NCBI GenBank assembly: GCA_036500765.1
Contig: DASYBM010000016.1
Location: 372,001 to 436,000, forward strand
DNA from: Candidatus Sulfotelmatobacter sp.
Lineage (GTDB): Bacteria > Acidobacteriota > Terriglobia > Terriglobales > Acidobacteriaceae
Reading direction: 5' to 3'
Length of the DNA: 64,000 bases
Position 1 is the first letter of the stretch; every line of letters starts with the position of its first letter. Shown here piece after piece: positions 50,749-58,680 of this stretch. The notes beneath the pieces are model-generated. The model saw only the letters and a list, made by a program, of their open reading frames with translations, was not told where the DNA came from and searched no databases. Position numbers and translations under genes: made by a program.

Positions 50749-52767
50749 TTGTACCGTCATCTCGAACACCGTCTCGCCCAGCGTGTGCTGGAGTGTTTAC
50801 AGAGTCGCTATCCCGGCGTCGCGCTGCCAAGAGTTGTCGTCGAACAGCCTCCGAAGGTCGAGCTCGGCGATTTCGCGATCCCAATTTTTCCCTTCGCCAA
50901 GCCCCTGCGCTCCGCGCCGTTGAAGATCGCCGAAGCGATCCGCGATGAAATCGGACCCATTGAAGGTATTGCCGGAATCCAGGTCGCACCTCCGGGCTAT
51001 CTGAACGTCAGTATCAATCGCGGATGGATGGCATCTGCACTCGCCGCCGATCGGAAACCCGCGGTTGAAGTTCCCCCCGGGAAGATTCTGGTCGAGCACT
51101 CCAGCATCAATCCCAATAAAGCGGCGCACATCGGCCACCTTCGCAATGCCATTCTCGGTGACACCTTCGTCCGGCTGCTGCGCTATGCCGGGCGTTCGGT
51201 CGACATCCAGAACTATATCGACAACACCGGGGTGCAGGTCGCCGATGTTGTCGTGGGCTTCACTCACATCGAGAAGAAATCGCGCGCGGAAATCGAGACG
51301 CTCACGCGCCAGCCGCGCTTTGACTACTACTGTTGGGATCTCTACGCGCGCGTCTCGCAATGGTACGAGGCCGACAAACAGAATCTGCAATTTCGCCTTC
51401 AGACGCTGCACGCCATCGAAGACGCATCTTCGGAGACGGCGGCCATCGCCGATTCGATCTCGGTTGCGGTGCTGCGGCGCCATCTCGAAACCATGGATCG
51501 CCTCGACATCGAATACGATTTCCTTCCCCGCGAAAGCGAAATCCTTCAGCTGCACTTCTGGGACGCGGCCTTTATCAGGCTCAAAGAAAGCGGCGTGCTA
51601 ACTTTCGAGACTGAAGGCAAGAATAAGGGTTGCTGGGTCATGCGCCGCGCGGGAACCAGCGCGGAACAGGGAGCCGCGGACGCCTCGTCCGCGGGGTCTG
51701 CGAAAGACGAAATATCGGAAGAAGATCAGAAAGTCATCGTCCGTTCTAACGGCACCGTCGGCTACGTCGGCAAAGACATCGCCTACCACATGTGGAAGTT
51801 CGGTCTGCTCGGGCGCGATTTCGGCTATCGCAAGTTCTATCGCTATCCCAACCAGCACGACTGCTGGATCTCCACGGCCAACGGCGAAAAAGATCATCCG
51901 CACTTCGGCGATGTCGCCGAAAACTATAACGTCATCGATGTTCGGCAGTCGGAAGCGCAGAACACCGTGATGGAAGCTCTGCGCGGTCTCGGTCATGAAG
52001 AAGCTGCCGACCATTTCACGCACGTTTCCTATGGAATGGTGGTGCTGACTCCGCGCTGCGCCGCCGAACTCGGCTACAACCTGAGCGATGAAGACAAAGC
52101 GCGCTCTTACATCGAAGTCAGCGGACGCAAAGGCTTCGGCGTAAAAGCCGACGACCTGCTGGACCAGCTCATCGCCTCCGCCAAAAAAGAAGTCGACGCG
52201 CGCCATCCCCAACTCACTGACCAGGAGCGCCAGGATATCGCCACGCAGATCGCCATCGGCGCCCTGCGCTACTTCATGCTGAAATACACCAAGCAGTCCA
52301 TGATCGCATTCGATTTCAAAGAGGCCCTCAGCTTCGACGGCGAGACCGGACCCTACGCTCAGTACACAGCCGTGCGCGCCACCAGCATCTTCCGCAAAGC
52401 CGGAATCGACCCCGAAAGTTTCCGCGCCGACGCCGCGAGCAAAATTTCCGCCTCCGACTTGACGAACTTTCTCACCAGCGCGCAAGCCAGCGAAATCGGG
52501 GGGAACGAAATCTGGGAACTCTGGCTCGCCGCCTCCAAAACTTCCGCAGTGATTGACCAGTGCATCGCGACCACCGAACCCGCATTCCTAGCCAAACATG
52601 TGTTTCAGCTCGGCCAACTTTTCAACACCTTCTATCACCGCCACCCCATCCTCGCCGAAGCGGACGAACAGCGAAAACAATTCCTGCTGGCCACCGTTGC
52701 CGTTGTTCGCCGCGAATTAATTCGCTGCCTCGCAGTGATGGGCACCACCGTGCCCCCGGTCATGTAA
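50749..52767 (+). CDS. argS: Arginyl-tRNA synthetase
   Basis: A 672-residue class I synthetase. TTG start at 50749 with AGAGG 7 bases upstream; MYRHLEHRLAQRVLE starts the Add-1 domain. The HIGH motif is SSINPNKAAHIGHLRNAI. Catalytic and anticodon-binding parts continue to the family-typical C-terminus (AVMGTTVPPVM). Around residue 310 an insertion (QGAADASSAGSAK) is encoded by a perfect palindrome at 51674-51694 that resembles intergenic repeats. Charges tRNA-Arg. Confidence 0.96.
   Translation: MYRHLEHRLAQRVLECLQSRYPGVALPRVVVEQPPKVELGDFAIPIFPFAKPLRSAPLKIAEAIRDEIGPIEGIAGIQVAPPGYLNVSINRGWMASALAADRKPAVEVPPGKILVEHSSINPNKAAHIGHLRNAILGDTFVRLLRYAGRSVDIQNYIDNTGVQVADVVVGFTHIEKKSRAEIETLTRQPRFDYYCWDLYARVSQWYEADKQNLQFRLQTLHAIEDASSETAAIADSISVAVLRRHLETMDRLDIEYDFLPRESEILQLHFWDAAFIRLKESGVLTFETEGKNKGCWVMRRAGTSAEQGAADASSAGSAKDEISEEDQKVIVRSNGTVGYVGKDIAYHMWKFGLLGRDFGYRKFYRYPNQHDCWISTANGEKDHPHFGDVAENYNVIDVRQSEAQNTVMEALRGLGHEEAADHFTHVSYGMVVLTPRCAAELGYNLSDEDKARSYIEVSGRKGFGVKADDLLDQLIASAKKEVDARHPQLTDQERQDIATQIAIGALRYFMLKYTKQSMIAFDFKEALSFDGETGPYAQYTAVRATSIFRKAGIDPESFRADAASKISASDLTNFLTSAQASEIGGNEIWELWLAASKTSAVIDQCIATTEPAFLAKHVFQLGQLFNTFYHRHPILAEADEQRKQFLLATVAVVRRELIRCLAVMGTTVPPVM
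51674..51694. repeat. Perfect 9-bp-arm palindrome within argS
   Basis: CCGCGGACG, loop CCT, CGTCCGCGG. The GGACGCCTCGTCC core also occurs in the intergenic palindrome at 16690-16782. It encodes ADASSAG in frame. Confidence 0.85.
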
Positions 52768-52821
52768 AATACCGCCACTCGCGGCGCACGGGTCGTGCTC
52801 GCGCCGCGAATCAGTTTCTAC

Positions 52822-53829
52822 ATGCCGAACTCAGCGTCCTCCTCCGCGCCCGCTCCGTGGCTTGGCCGCATCCTTCGCGCCTTGCTCGCGTTGACGCTCG
52901 TTCTCGCCGGCGCCGCCATGATCTACGAGAACATTGCTGAGGCTCGCGACCGCCGCTTCAATCCCATGCCCGGCAAACTCGTGGACATCGGCGGATACAG
53001 ATTGCACCTCAACTGCACCGGGGAGGGGTCTCCCACCGTCATCCTCGAATCCGGCCTCGGAGACACCTTTATTTCCTGGGGCAAAGTGCAGCCGCAGATC
53101 GCCAAATTCAGCCGCGTCTGTTCCTACGACCGCGCCGGCCTCGGCTACAGCGATCCCAGTCCTCAACCCCGCACCAGTCAGGCGATCGCCGCCGAGTTGC
53201 ATCGACTGCTCCAGGCGGCAGGCATCGCGCCTCCTTATATTCTTGTCGGTCACTCCATGGGGGGATTGACCATGCGCCTCTTCGCCAGCCTCTATCGCAA
53301 GGAAGTCGCCGGCATGGTGCTCGTCGATTCCTCTCACCCCGACCAGGAAAATCGTCTTCCTCCGGAACTGAAAAACATTGAAGCGACCGAACTGCGCGAG
53401 GCCGAGTTCCTCGCCTACACCATGCCCTTCGGGCTTCCGCGCCTGCTCGCTCTTTGCGACGATGACCCCGTGCAGCGCGCCGCCGAATGCAACTTCCACA
53501 GCGCGCGCGAAAGTGTCGCCGAACTAAAAAGTTTCCCCGAAAGCGCCGCCCAGACAGCCGGCACGGGCCCGTTCGGCGACATCCCTCTGGCCGTGCTCTC
53601 CCATGATCCCGACAAACCCTCCGCCGACCTTCCCTCCGACCTCACCAAGCCCACCAACGAAGCCTGGGAGAAGATGCAGGAAGAGTTGCCGCATCTCTCC
53701 ACCCGCGGCGCCCAAACCATCGCGAAAAACAGCGGCCACTACATCCAGTTCGATCGCCCCGAGATCGTGATCGACGCCGTTAAAAGCGTCGTCGATCAAG
53801 CCCGCGCCGCGCAGGATTCTCCCCGATAA
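52822..53829 (+). CDS. Alpha/beta hydrolase
   Basis: A 335-residue alpha/beta-hydrolase-fold protein with an N-terminal hydrophobic helix (about residues 17-37, ILRALLALTLVLAGAAM). The oxyanion/strand part is TVILESGLGDTFISW, the nucleophile elbow is VGHSMGGLTMRLF (Ser), and the catalytic Asp/His region is near SGHYIQFDRPEIVIDA. ATG 52822 (MPNSASS) chosen; a GTG frame extends to 52795. Substrate unknown; often esterase or peptidase-like. Confidence 0.85.
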   Translation: MPNSASSSAPAPWLGRILRALLALTLVLAGAAMIYENIAEARDRRFNPMPGKLVDIGGYRLHLNCTGEGSPTVILESGLGDTFISWGKVQPQIAKFSRVCSYDRAGLGYSDPSPQPRTSQAIAAELHRLLQAAGIAPPYILVGHSMGGLTMRLFASLYRKEVAGMVLVDSSHPDQENRLPPELKNIEATELREAEFLAYTMPFGLPRLLALCDDDPVQRAAECNFHSARESVAELKSFPESAAQTAGTGPFGDIPLAVLSHDPDKPSADLPSDLTKPTNEAWEKMQEELPHLSTRGAQTIAKNSGHYIQFDRPEIVIDAVKSVVDQARAAQDSPR

Positions 53830-53959
53830 GAATATTTGTCATTTCGAGCGCCGTTGTGACGCACGTCACGATGAAAACCACCCTTGATCTCTAGGTCATT
53901 CCGAACGGCTTCAGCCGTGAGGAACCTGCTGTTCACCGGGAGCGCCCTTGCCGCCGGAG
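53830..53959. other. Intergenic region with CATTCCGAACGGCTTCAGCC repeat
   Basis: Bases 53897-53935 carry a CATTCCGAACGGCTTCAGCC piece and GAGGAACCTGCTG, members of the repeat family described at 21603. No gene supported. Confidence 0.5.
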
Positions 53960-54307
53960 ATGTGCTACTACGTCTACATCATGTCGAGCAAAAGCCGCGT
54001 CCTGTACATCGGCGTCACCGGATTTCTCATGGCCCGAGTCCTGCGCCACAAAGCCGGCGAGGGAGGAAAGTTCACCGCTAAGTATCGCGTACACCGCCTG
54101 GTCTACTTCCACGCCTACCAAAACGTCGGCGATGCCATCGCCCGCGAAACCGAAATCAAAGCCTGGCGTCGCGAGAAGAAAGTCGCTCTGATCCGCGAAA
54201 ATAATCCCACCTGGGAAGACCTCGCCGCAGGCTGGGGCGAACCGGTTGTCATGCGAGTCGACGGGAAAGCAGATTCCTCACCGGCAAAGAACGCCGGTTC
54301 GGAATGA
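53960..54307 (+). CDS. GIY-YIG domain protein
   Basis: A 115-residue protein of the GIY-YIG nuclease superfamily (short UvrC-like, endonuclease-like group): YYVYIMSSKSRVLYIGVTG (GIY/YIG), LVYFHAYQNVGDAIARE, and the lysine-rich EKKVALIREN. Core spans about residues 1-85. The C-terminal residues (GKADSSPAKNAGSE) are encoded by a repeated sequence found at 55368. ATG 53960 is the first clear Met; a TTG start at 53948 is possible. Confidence 0.82.
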   Translation: MCYYVYIMSSKSRVLYIGVTGFLMARVLRHKAGEGGKFTAKYRVHRLVYFHAYQNVGDAIARETEIKAWRREKKVALIRENNPTWEDLAAGWGEPVVMRVDGKADSSPAKNAGSE

Positions 54308-54366
54308 CAAAGAGTGGGAGACAAAGAGTGGGAAATGACAGTTGCAGAGATCAAAACGCTTTGCCC

Positions 54367-54392
54367 GATATATATTACTGATATATACTACC
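54367..54392 (+). promoter_or_regulatory. Candidate VapB operator, 13-base direct repeat
   Basis: GATATATATTACT (54367-54379) and GATATATACTACC (54380-54392) are head to tail, ending 13 bases before the antitoxin ATG. Same 13-base period and TATATA core as the site at 42092-42117. Confidence 0.55.
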
Positions 54393-54405
54393 CCGGAAGC
54401 CGCCC

Positions 54406-54648
54406 ATGCCCAAGCCCGACATCGCCAAACTCTTCCAAAACGGACGCAGCCAAGCCGTCCGCCTGCCCAAAGAATTTCGTTTCGAGGGAGACCGCGTGCG
54501 CATCCGCCGAGTCCAGCAAGGAGTCCTGCTTGAGCCGCTAATCCCGGACACGTCGCGCTGGTTTGAGGCACTGGACCAATTTAACTCCGAGCGGTTTATG
54601 TCTCGCGGACGCCGCCAGCCCCGCACACCGAAGCGGAAAATTTTCTAG
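54406..54648 (+). CDS. VapB-type antitoxin
   Basis: An 80-residue antitoxin: [20 protein letters not shown] is the AbrB-like DNA-binding region shared with the antitoxin at 41841, followed by [15 protein letters not shown] and a charged C-terminus. Its stop overlaps the toxin GTG start by one base. Confidence 0.88.
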   Translation: MPKPDIAKLFQNGRSQAVRLPKEFRFEGDRVRIRRVQQGVLLEPLIPDTSRWFEALDQFNSERFMSRGRRQPRTPKRKIF

Positions 54649-55061
54649 TGGACTACCTGCTGGATACCAACGCCTGCATTGCCCTGATCAACGGTACTTC
54701 GGCAGGAGTCCGCACTCGCGTGAAAAAAGCGTCAGACGGAGGTGCGCGAATTCTGGTATCGTCTATCTCAACTTTCGAACTGTGGTATGGCGTGCGCAAG
54801 AGCACGAAGCAGGAGTTCAATCGTAAGCGCCTCGAGGCCTTTTTGTCCGGCCCGATTCTCGTGCTTCCTTTCGAAGACGCCGACTCCCGCGCAGCAGGCA
54901 CCCTTCGGGCAGCCCTCGAAGCCTCCGGCAAACGGATTGGAGCGTATGACCTTTTAATTGGAGGACAGGCATTGCGTCATCAGTTGACACTGGTCACCGC
55001 CAACGTTTCCGAGTTCCCGCGCGTGAAAGGGCTCCTGTGGGAAGATTGGGCGAAGCCGTAA
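54648..55061 (+). CDS. PIN-domain toxin VapC-like
   Basis: A 137-residue PIN toxin: YLLDTNACIALING, SISTFELWYGVRKS, and the C-terminal DLLIGGQALRHQLTLVTANV. GTG start at 54648. Neutralised by the antitoxin encoded immediately upstream; RNA target unknown. Confidence 0.88.
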   Translation: MDYLLDTNACIALINGTSAGVRTRVKKASDGGARILVSSISTFELWYGVRKSTKQEFNRKRLEAFLSGPILVLPFEDADSRAAGTLRAALEASGKRIGAYDLLIGGQALRHQLTLVTANVSEFPRVKGLLWEDWAKP

Positions 55062-55593
55062 AGCATCCACGGTCTGGGTGCCCTATTTCTCGCGTCCTTT
55101 GCGAGAGCTGAGGACTCGTCCCCTTTGCTTTCAACACTTTAGCTCCATCTAATCCCCCGAATCCCCGCTAAACCCCAAATTTGCCCCGTTCATTGGGTTA
55201 TGGATGCGCCTTTCCCAATCTTCCCAATAGGATAGAACCAGATAAAACCAGGGAAAAGTGTAAGAAACCAGGTCGGTAGGACCAACTGTTCCCAGGGATT
55301 GCCTCAGGGTTTGGGTGAATCTCAGGTTCATTCCAGTGAAACCCAGCGAGGCGAAAAACAAAAACCGATTCCTCACCGGCAAAAAGCGCCGGTTCGGAAT
55401 GACATCGGATTGGCAGAAGACTGCCGGTTCGGAATGACAACGGACAGGCGAATGCCGGTTCGGGAAAAAAACTAGAACTCGCAGGTTTGGGGATAGCTCT
55501 AACTGGTATAGGTGAGTCGCCATCCCAAAGAAACGAAAGCCAAGGGCTAAAAGCCAATGGCTAAAAGCTAGAATTCAGGAGCCAGAAGCTAAA
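55062..55593. other. Long repeat-rich intergenic region, 532 bases
   Basis: Contents: a GGGTGCCCTATTTCTCGCGTCC repeat piece (from 55077), the CCTCACCGGCAAAAAGCGCCGG repeat with two following GCCGGTTCGGAATGACA copies (55368-55440), and a run of GGCTAAAAGCCAATGGCTAAAAGC-type units (55545-55593) just before the radical SAM start. No gene is supported. Confidence 0.6.
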
Positions 55594-57822
55594 ATGCGCA
55601 AGCCGATCAAGTACGTAGAAAAAGCAGCCGTCATTGCCGCTCAAGGGACTTGGGCCGTGTTCGATCGCTTGAACCGGATCAAGCCGAATCCGTCGCCCAC
55701 GCCGAAGTGGTCGGAAAAGCCGCTGCTGAAGTCGTACGAGAAGTCGAAGCCGCCGCTGGGCTGGCCGCGCTCGACCGATTCGCTATGCCCGAAGTGTGTG
55801 CCGGAGATCCGGCAGCAGATTCTCGACGGGCATCTGCCGCATGAAGTGCTGATGAATGAGAAGGTCGGCGAGATCAAGGCCACCATCGTCGAAAGAGACG
55901 GAAAGATTTTGATGGTGAAAGATTGCCCGACGCACGGTCACTTCGAAGACGTGATGTCGATCGACACGGAGTTCTCGAAGCATCTTGAAGACGTGTTTCC
56001 CGGCCGCGACATCAAGGCGCATAACGACGAGCATCTGCATCACCACGGGTCTTCCACGGTGAAATATGGTCGCGGCTCGGTGCTGACGATCGATCTGACC
56101 AACCGCTGCAACATGATGTGCGATCCCTGCTTCATGGACGCGAACCAGGTTGGCTTCGTCCACGAACTCACGTGGGAAGAAATCAAGACGATGCTCGACA
56201 ACGCCATCACCATCAAGCCGCGCCGGCAGATGAGTGTGCAGTTCTCCGGCGGCGAGCCGACGTTGTCGCCGTACTTCCTTGACGCCGTGCGCTACGCGCG
56301 CAAGGTCGGATACAACTCCGTGCAGGCCGCAACCAACGGAATTGAATTTGCGAAGAGCTTTGAATTCGCGCAGCAGGCGGTCGAAGCCGGCATGCGCTAT
56401 GCGTATCTGCAATTCGACGGCATTGGCAACGCCGCGAATGCGCATCGCCTCGTCGGAAACTTGTTCGATGTGAAATTGAAGGCGATTGAAAACCTGCACA
56501 AAGCCGGATGCGAAATCGTTCCAGTTGTGACGATCGTCAACGGCATCAACAACGAGCAGGTCGGAAGAATCATCAAGTTCGCGCTCGACAATCCGAAAAC
56601 AATCAGCTTCCTCAGCTTCCAGCCGGTCAGCTTCACCGGCCGCGACGAAGCCGTCACCGACGACCGCCGCGCCGCGCAGCGCTACACGCTGAGCCATCTC
56701 GCGCACGACGTAAAAAATCAAACCGGCCTGGGCGAGCCCACCCGCGACTGGTTCCCGATTTCATTCATGGGAACCTTTAGCGACTGGGCCGACCTGATGC
56801 ACGTCAACGACCCAAAAAACGACTGGGGGCAACTATCTTGTGGTTGCCACCCGAATTGCGGGACTGGCATGGCTGTCATGATTGACAAGGAAACCAAGGA
56901 GGCTGTGCCGGTCACGGCGTTCTTGAAGGGCGATCAGCTTGCCAAGGACATTGCGAAGGTGAATGATGCGGCGCGCGGTAAGTTCTGGACGGGATTTGGA
57001 ATGGCTTTGTGTTTGATGAAGAACTACGATCCGTATCAGGCGCCGACGCATTTCAAGCTGATGGATCTTTTGAAAAAGTTCGACAAGAATTATCACATCA
57101 CGGGAAAAAACTACGGCAAGGTGGGACCGGACAGGACGATCGACGACGTGATGAAGCGGCGCACGAGCGATCGCTGGAACTTTTTGTTCATCGCGGGGAT
57201 GTGGTTTCAGGACCTGTTCAATTACGACTTCCGGCGGACGGAGCAGTGCATTATTCCGTACGCGACGCAGGAAGGCGAGATTTCGTTCTGCGCTTACAAC
57301 ACGGGCGTGGGCTGGCGGAACATCATCGAGAAGATGCACATGACGGCCACGCTGACCAAGTGGTACGAGGAGCACGGACGACATGAAATCTTTGCCGGCG
57401 GCAAGAAAGTGAACATGGAGCAGCCAGAGACGGCGACGGAGTATCTGAAGCTGCGCGAAGAGATCGTGACCAATGAACTGCAACGCGATCTCGACAGCAA
57501 AGGCATCGCGAAGAATGCGCGCGAGGAAAAAATTCGCGCGCGGGATGCGAAGCAGAAGGCTGCCGCCGAGAAGTCCTCGCTTGTCGCAAAGGACGCGAGA
57601 AATGGGGCACCCGAGGCGCGAGGGGCGGAGAAGAACGACGAAGCCTATAACGCGCGGATGGCTTCGCTGTATCGCGAAGTCGTGCTGAAAGAGAAGCCGG
57701 TCGTGGCTGAGAATGGGTTTATTCCGCTCGGCGCTCTCACTAAGACGAATGGCGGCATTGCTCCTGCGCCGAAGCCGGAAATAGCGAAGCCGGAAGTAGC
57801 GGAGCCGGTGGCGGGGGATTGA
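55594..57822 (+). CDS. Radical SAM enzyme of the Tes/MJ0619-like group
   Basis: A 742-residue radical SAM protein. The [4Fe-4S] SAM site is CNMMCDPC (C172, C176, C179), followed by GGEP (QFSGGEPTLS). Upstream is a second Cys site CPKC (C65, C68) with CPTHG (C111), as in archaeal Tes and MJ0619-type radical SAMs. Later Cys groups (LSCGCHPNCGTG; EQCIIP; ISFCAYN) look like auxiliary clusters. The C-terminal about 100 residues are Lys/Ala/Glu-rich and contain a repeat-derived segment (LVAKDARNGAPEARG). Tes-like proteins join two alkyl chains; a role in iso-diabolic (membrane-spanning) lipid synthesis is proposed, not proven. Confidence 0.85.
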   Translation: MRKPIKYVEKAAVIAAQGTWAVFDRLNRIKPNPSPTPKWSEKPLLKSYEKSKPPLGWPRSTDSLCPKCVPEIRQQILDGHLPHEVLMNEKVGEIKATIVERDGKILMVKDCPTHGHFEDVMSIDTEFSKHLEDVFPGRDIKAHNDEHLHHHGSSTVKYGRGSVLTIDLTNRCNMMCDPCFMDANQVGFVHELTWEEIKTMLDNAITIKPRRQMSVQFSGGEPTLSPYFLDAVRYARKVGYNSVQAATNGIEFAKSFEFAQQAVEAGMRYAYLQFDGIGNAANAHRLVGNLFDVKLKAIENLHKAGCEIVPVVTIVNGINNEQVGRIIKFALDNPKTISFLSFQPVSFTGRDEAVTDDRRAAQRYTLSHLAHDVKNQTGLGEPTRDWFPISFMGTFSDWADLMHVNDPKNDWGQLSCGCHPNCGTGMAVMIDKETKEAVPVTAFLKGDQLAKDIAKVNDAARGKFWTGFGMALCLMKNYDPYQAPTHFKLMDLLKKFDKNYHITGKNYGKVGPDRTIDDVMKRRTSDRWNFLFIAGMWFQDLFNYDFRRTEQCIIPYATQEGEISFCAYNTGVGWRNIIEKMHMTATLTKWYEEHGRHEIFAGGKKVNMEQPETATEYLKLREEIVTNELQRDLDSKGIAKNAREEKIRARDAKQKAAAEKSSLVAKDARNGAPEARGAEKNDEAYNARMASLYREVVLKEKPVVAENGFIPLGALTKTNGGIAPAPKPEIAKPEVAEPVAGD
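57577..57615 (+). repeat. In-frame copy of the CTCGCAAAGGACGCGAG repeat within the radical SAM gene
   Basis: TCGCTTGTCGCAAAGGACGC and following GAGAAATGGGGCACCCGAG are close copies of the intergenic repeats at 24605 and (inverted) 55077, and encode LVAKDARNGAPEARG. Confidence 0.8.
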
Positions 57823-57862
57823 GCGATTAGCTCCCAGCTAGCAGCTTCCAGTTAACAACAAA

Positions 57863-57891
57863 CAGGCCGCCTGCGGGCGGCCTGAGTTTTT
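57863..57891 (+). terminator. Rho-independent terminator after the radical SAM gene
   Basis: CAGGCCGCC and GGCGGCCTG (9-bp arms, loop TGCG) followed by AGTTTTT, 40 bases past the stop codon. Confidence 0.85.
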
Positions 57892-58062
57892 GCGGTAGAG
57901 TTTTTTGAGCTTCTCACGCCGTCAGCAGCTTGGCCGGCGTGCTTCGTAGATGGTGAGGCGAGTAGCCTGACCGCGCCACCATGCGACCGAATGATCCCAC
58001 TTTGTTGAACCCTTGACGATCTTCGATCATCTCTAGTCGAATATTCCTCTTCTGGAGTCAGA

Positions 58063-58587
58063 ATGAACGATCTGCGCTATCCCGTTGGCAAGTTTCACTT
58101 CAACGCCGGTCTCACCGAGGAGCAGAAACAATCCGCTCTCGACGACATTGCCCGCACGCCGGCGAATTTGCGCGCCGCGATTCAAGGACTTACCGAATCG
58201 CAGCTCGACAAGCCCTATCGGCCGGACGGATGGACGGTGCGGCAGGTTGTGCATCACGTGCCGGACAGCCACCTGAATGCGTACGTGCGGTTCAAGCTGG
58301 CGCTAACTGAAGATGAGCCGACGATCAAGCCGTATGCGGAAGACCGCTGGGCGGAACTCGCTGACACGAAGGCGACTCCCGTCGGGGTCTCACTGAGCCT
58401 GCTGGAATCCTTGCACGACCGCTGGATACGGCTGCTGCGGTCGCTCTCCCCCAACGACTGGCAGCGTACCTTCCGCCATCCGGAGCTGGGTGCGATGACG
58501 CTGGAGAAGACTCTGGCGCTCTATGCCTGGCATGGCCGCCATCACGTGGCGCATATCACGAGTCTGCGGGAAAGGAGCGGTTGGTAG
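58063..58587 (+). CDS. YfiT/BstA-like DinB-fold metal-dependent protein
   Basis: A 174-residue DinB-fold protein of the YfiT (putative bacillithiol S-transferase) group: MNDLRYPVGKFHFNAGLTEE, PDGWTVRQVVHHVPDSH and LYAWHGRHHVAHI. The three His of the metal site lie in VVHHVPDSH and HGRHHVAH. The thiol used in this organism is inferred only; a bacilliredoxin-like gene is at 21152. Confidence 0.86.
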   Translation: MNDLRYPVGKFHFNAGLTEEQKQSALDDIARTPANLRAAIQGLTESQLDKPYRPDGWTVRQVVHHVPDSHLNAYVRFKLALTEDEPTIKPYAEDRWAELADTKATPVGVSLSLLESLHDRWIRLLRSLSPNDWQRTFRHPELGAMTLEKTLALYAWHGRHHVAHITSLRERSGW

Positions 58588-58680
58588 GCGCAGAAGCGGG
58601 GGCGTTGTATCAGATGTGTCCTTCCGCCCTGGAACATCTGAATACGATGTAAATGATACCGTGAATGCACGGCTGAAGGC
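58588..58680. other. Short intergenic gap, no features seen
   Basis: Convergent gap between the YfiT-like gene and the cyanophycinase-like gene. No convincing terminator hairpin. Confidence 0.35.
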
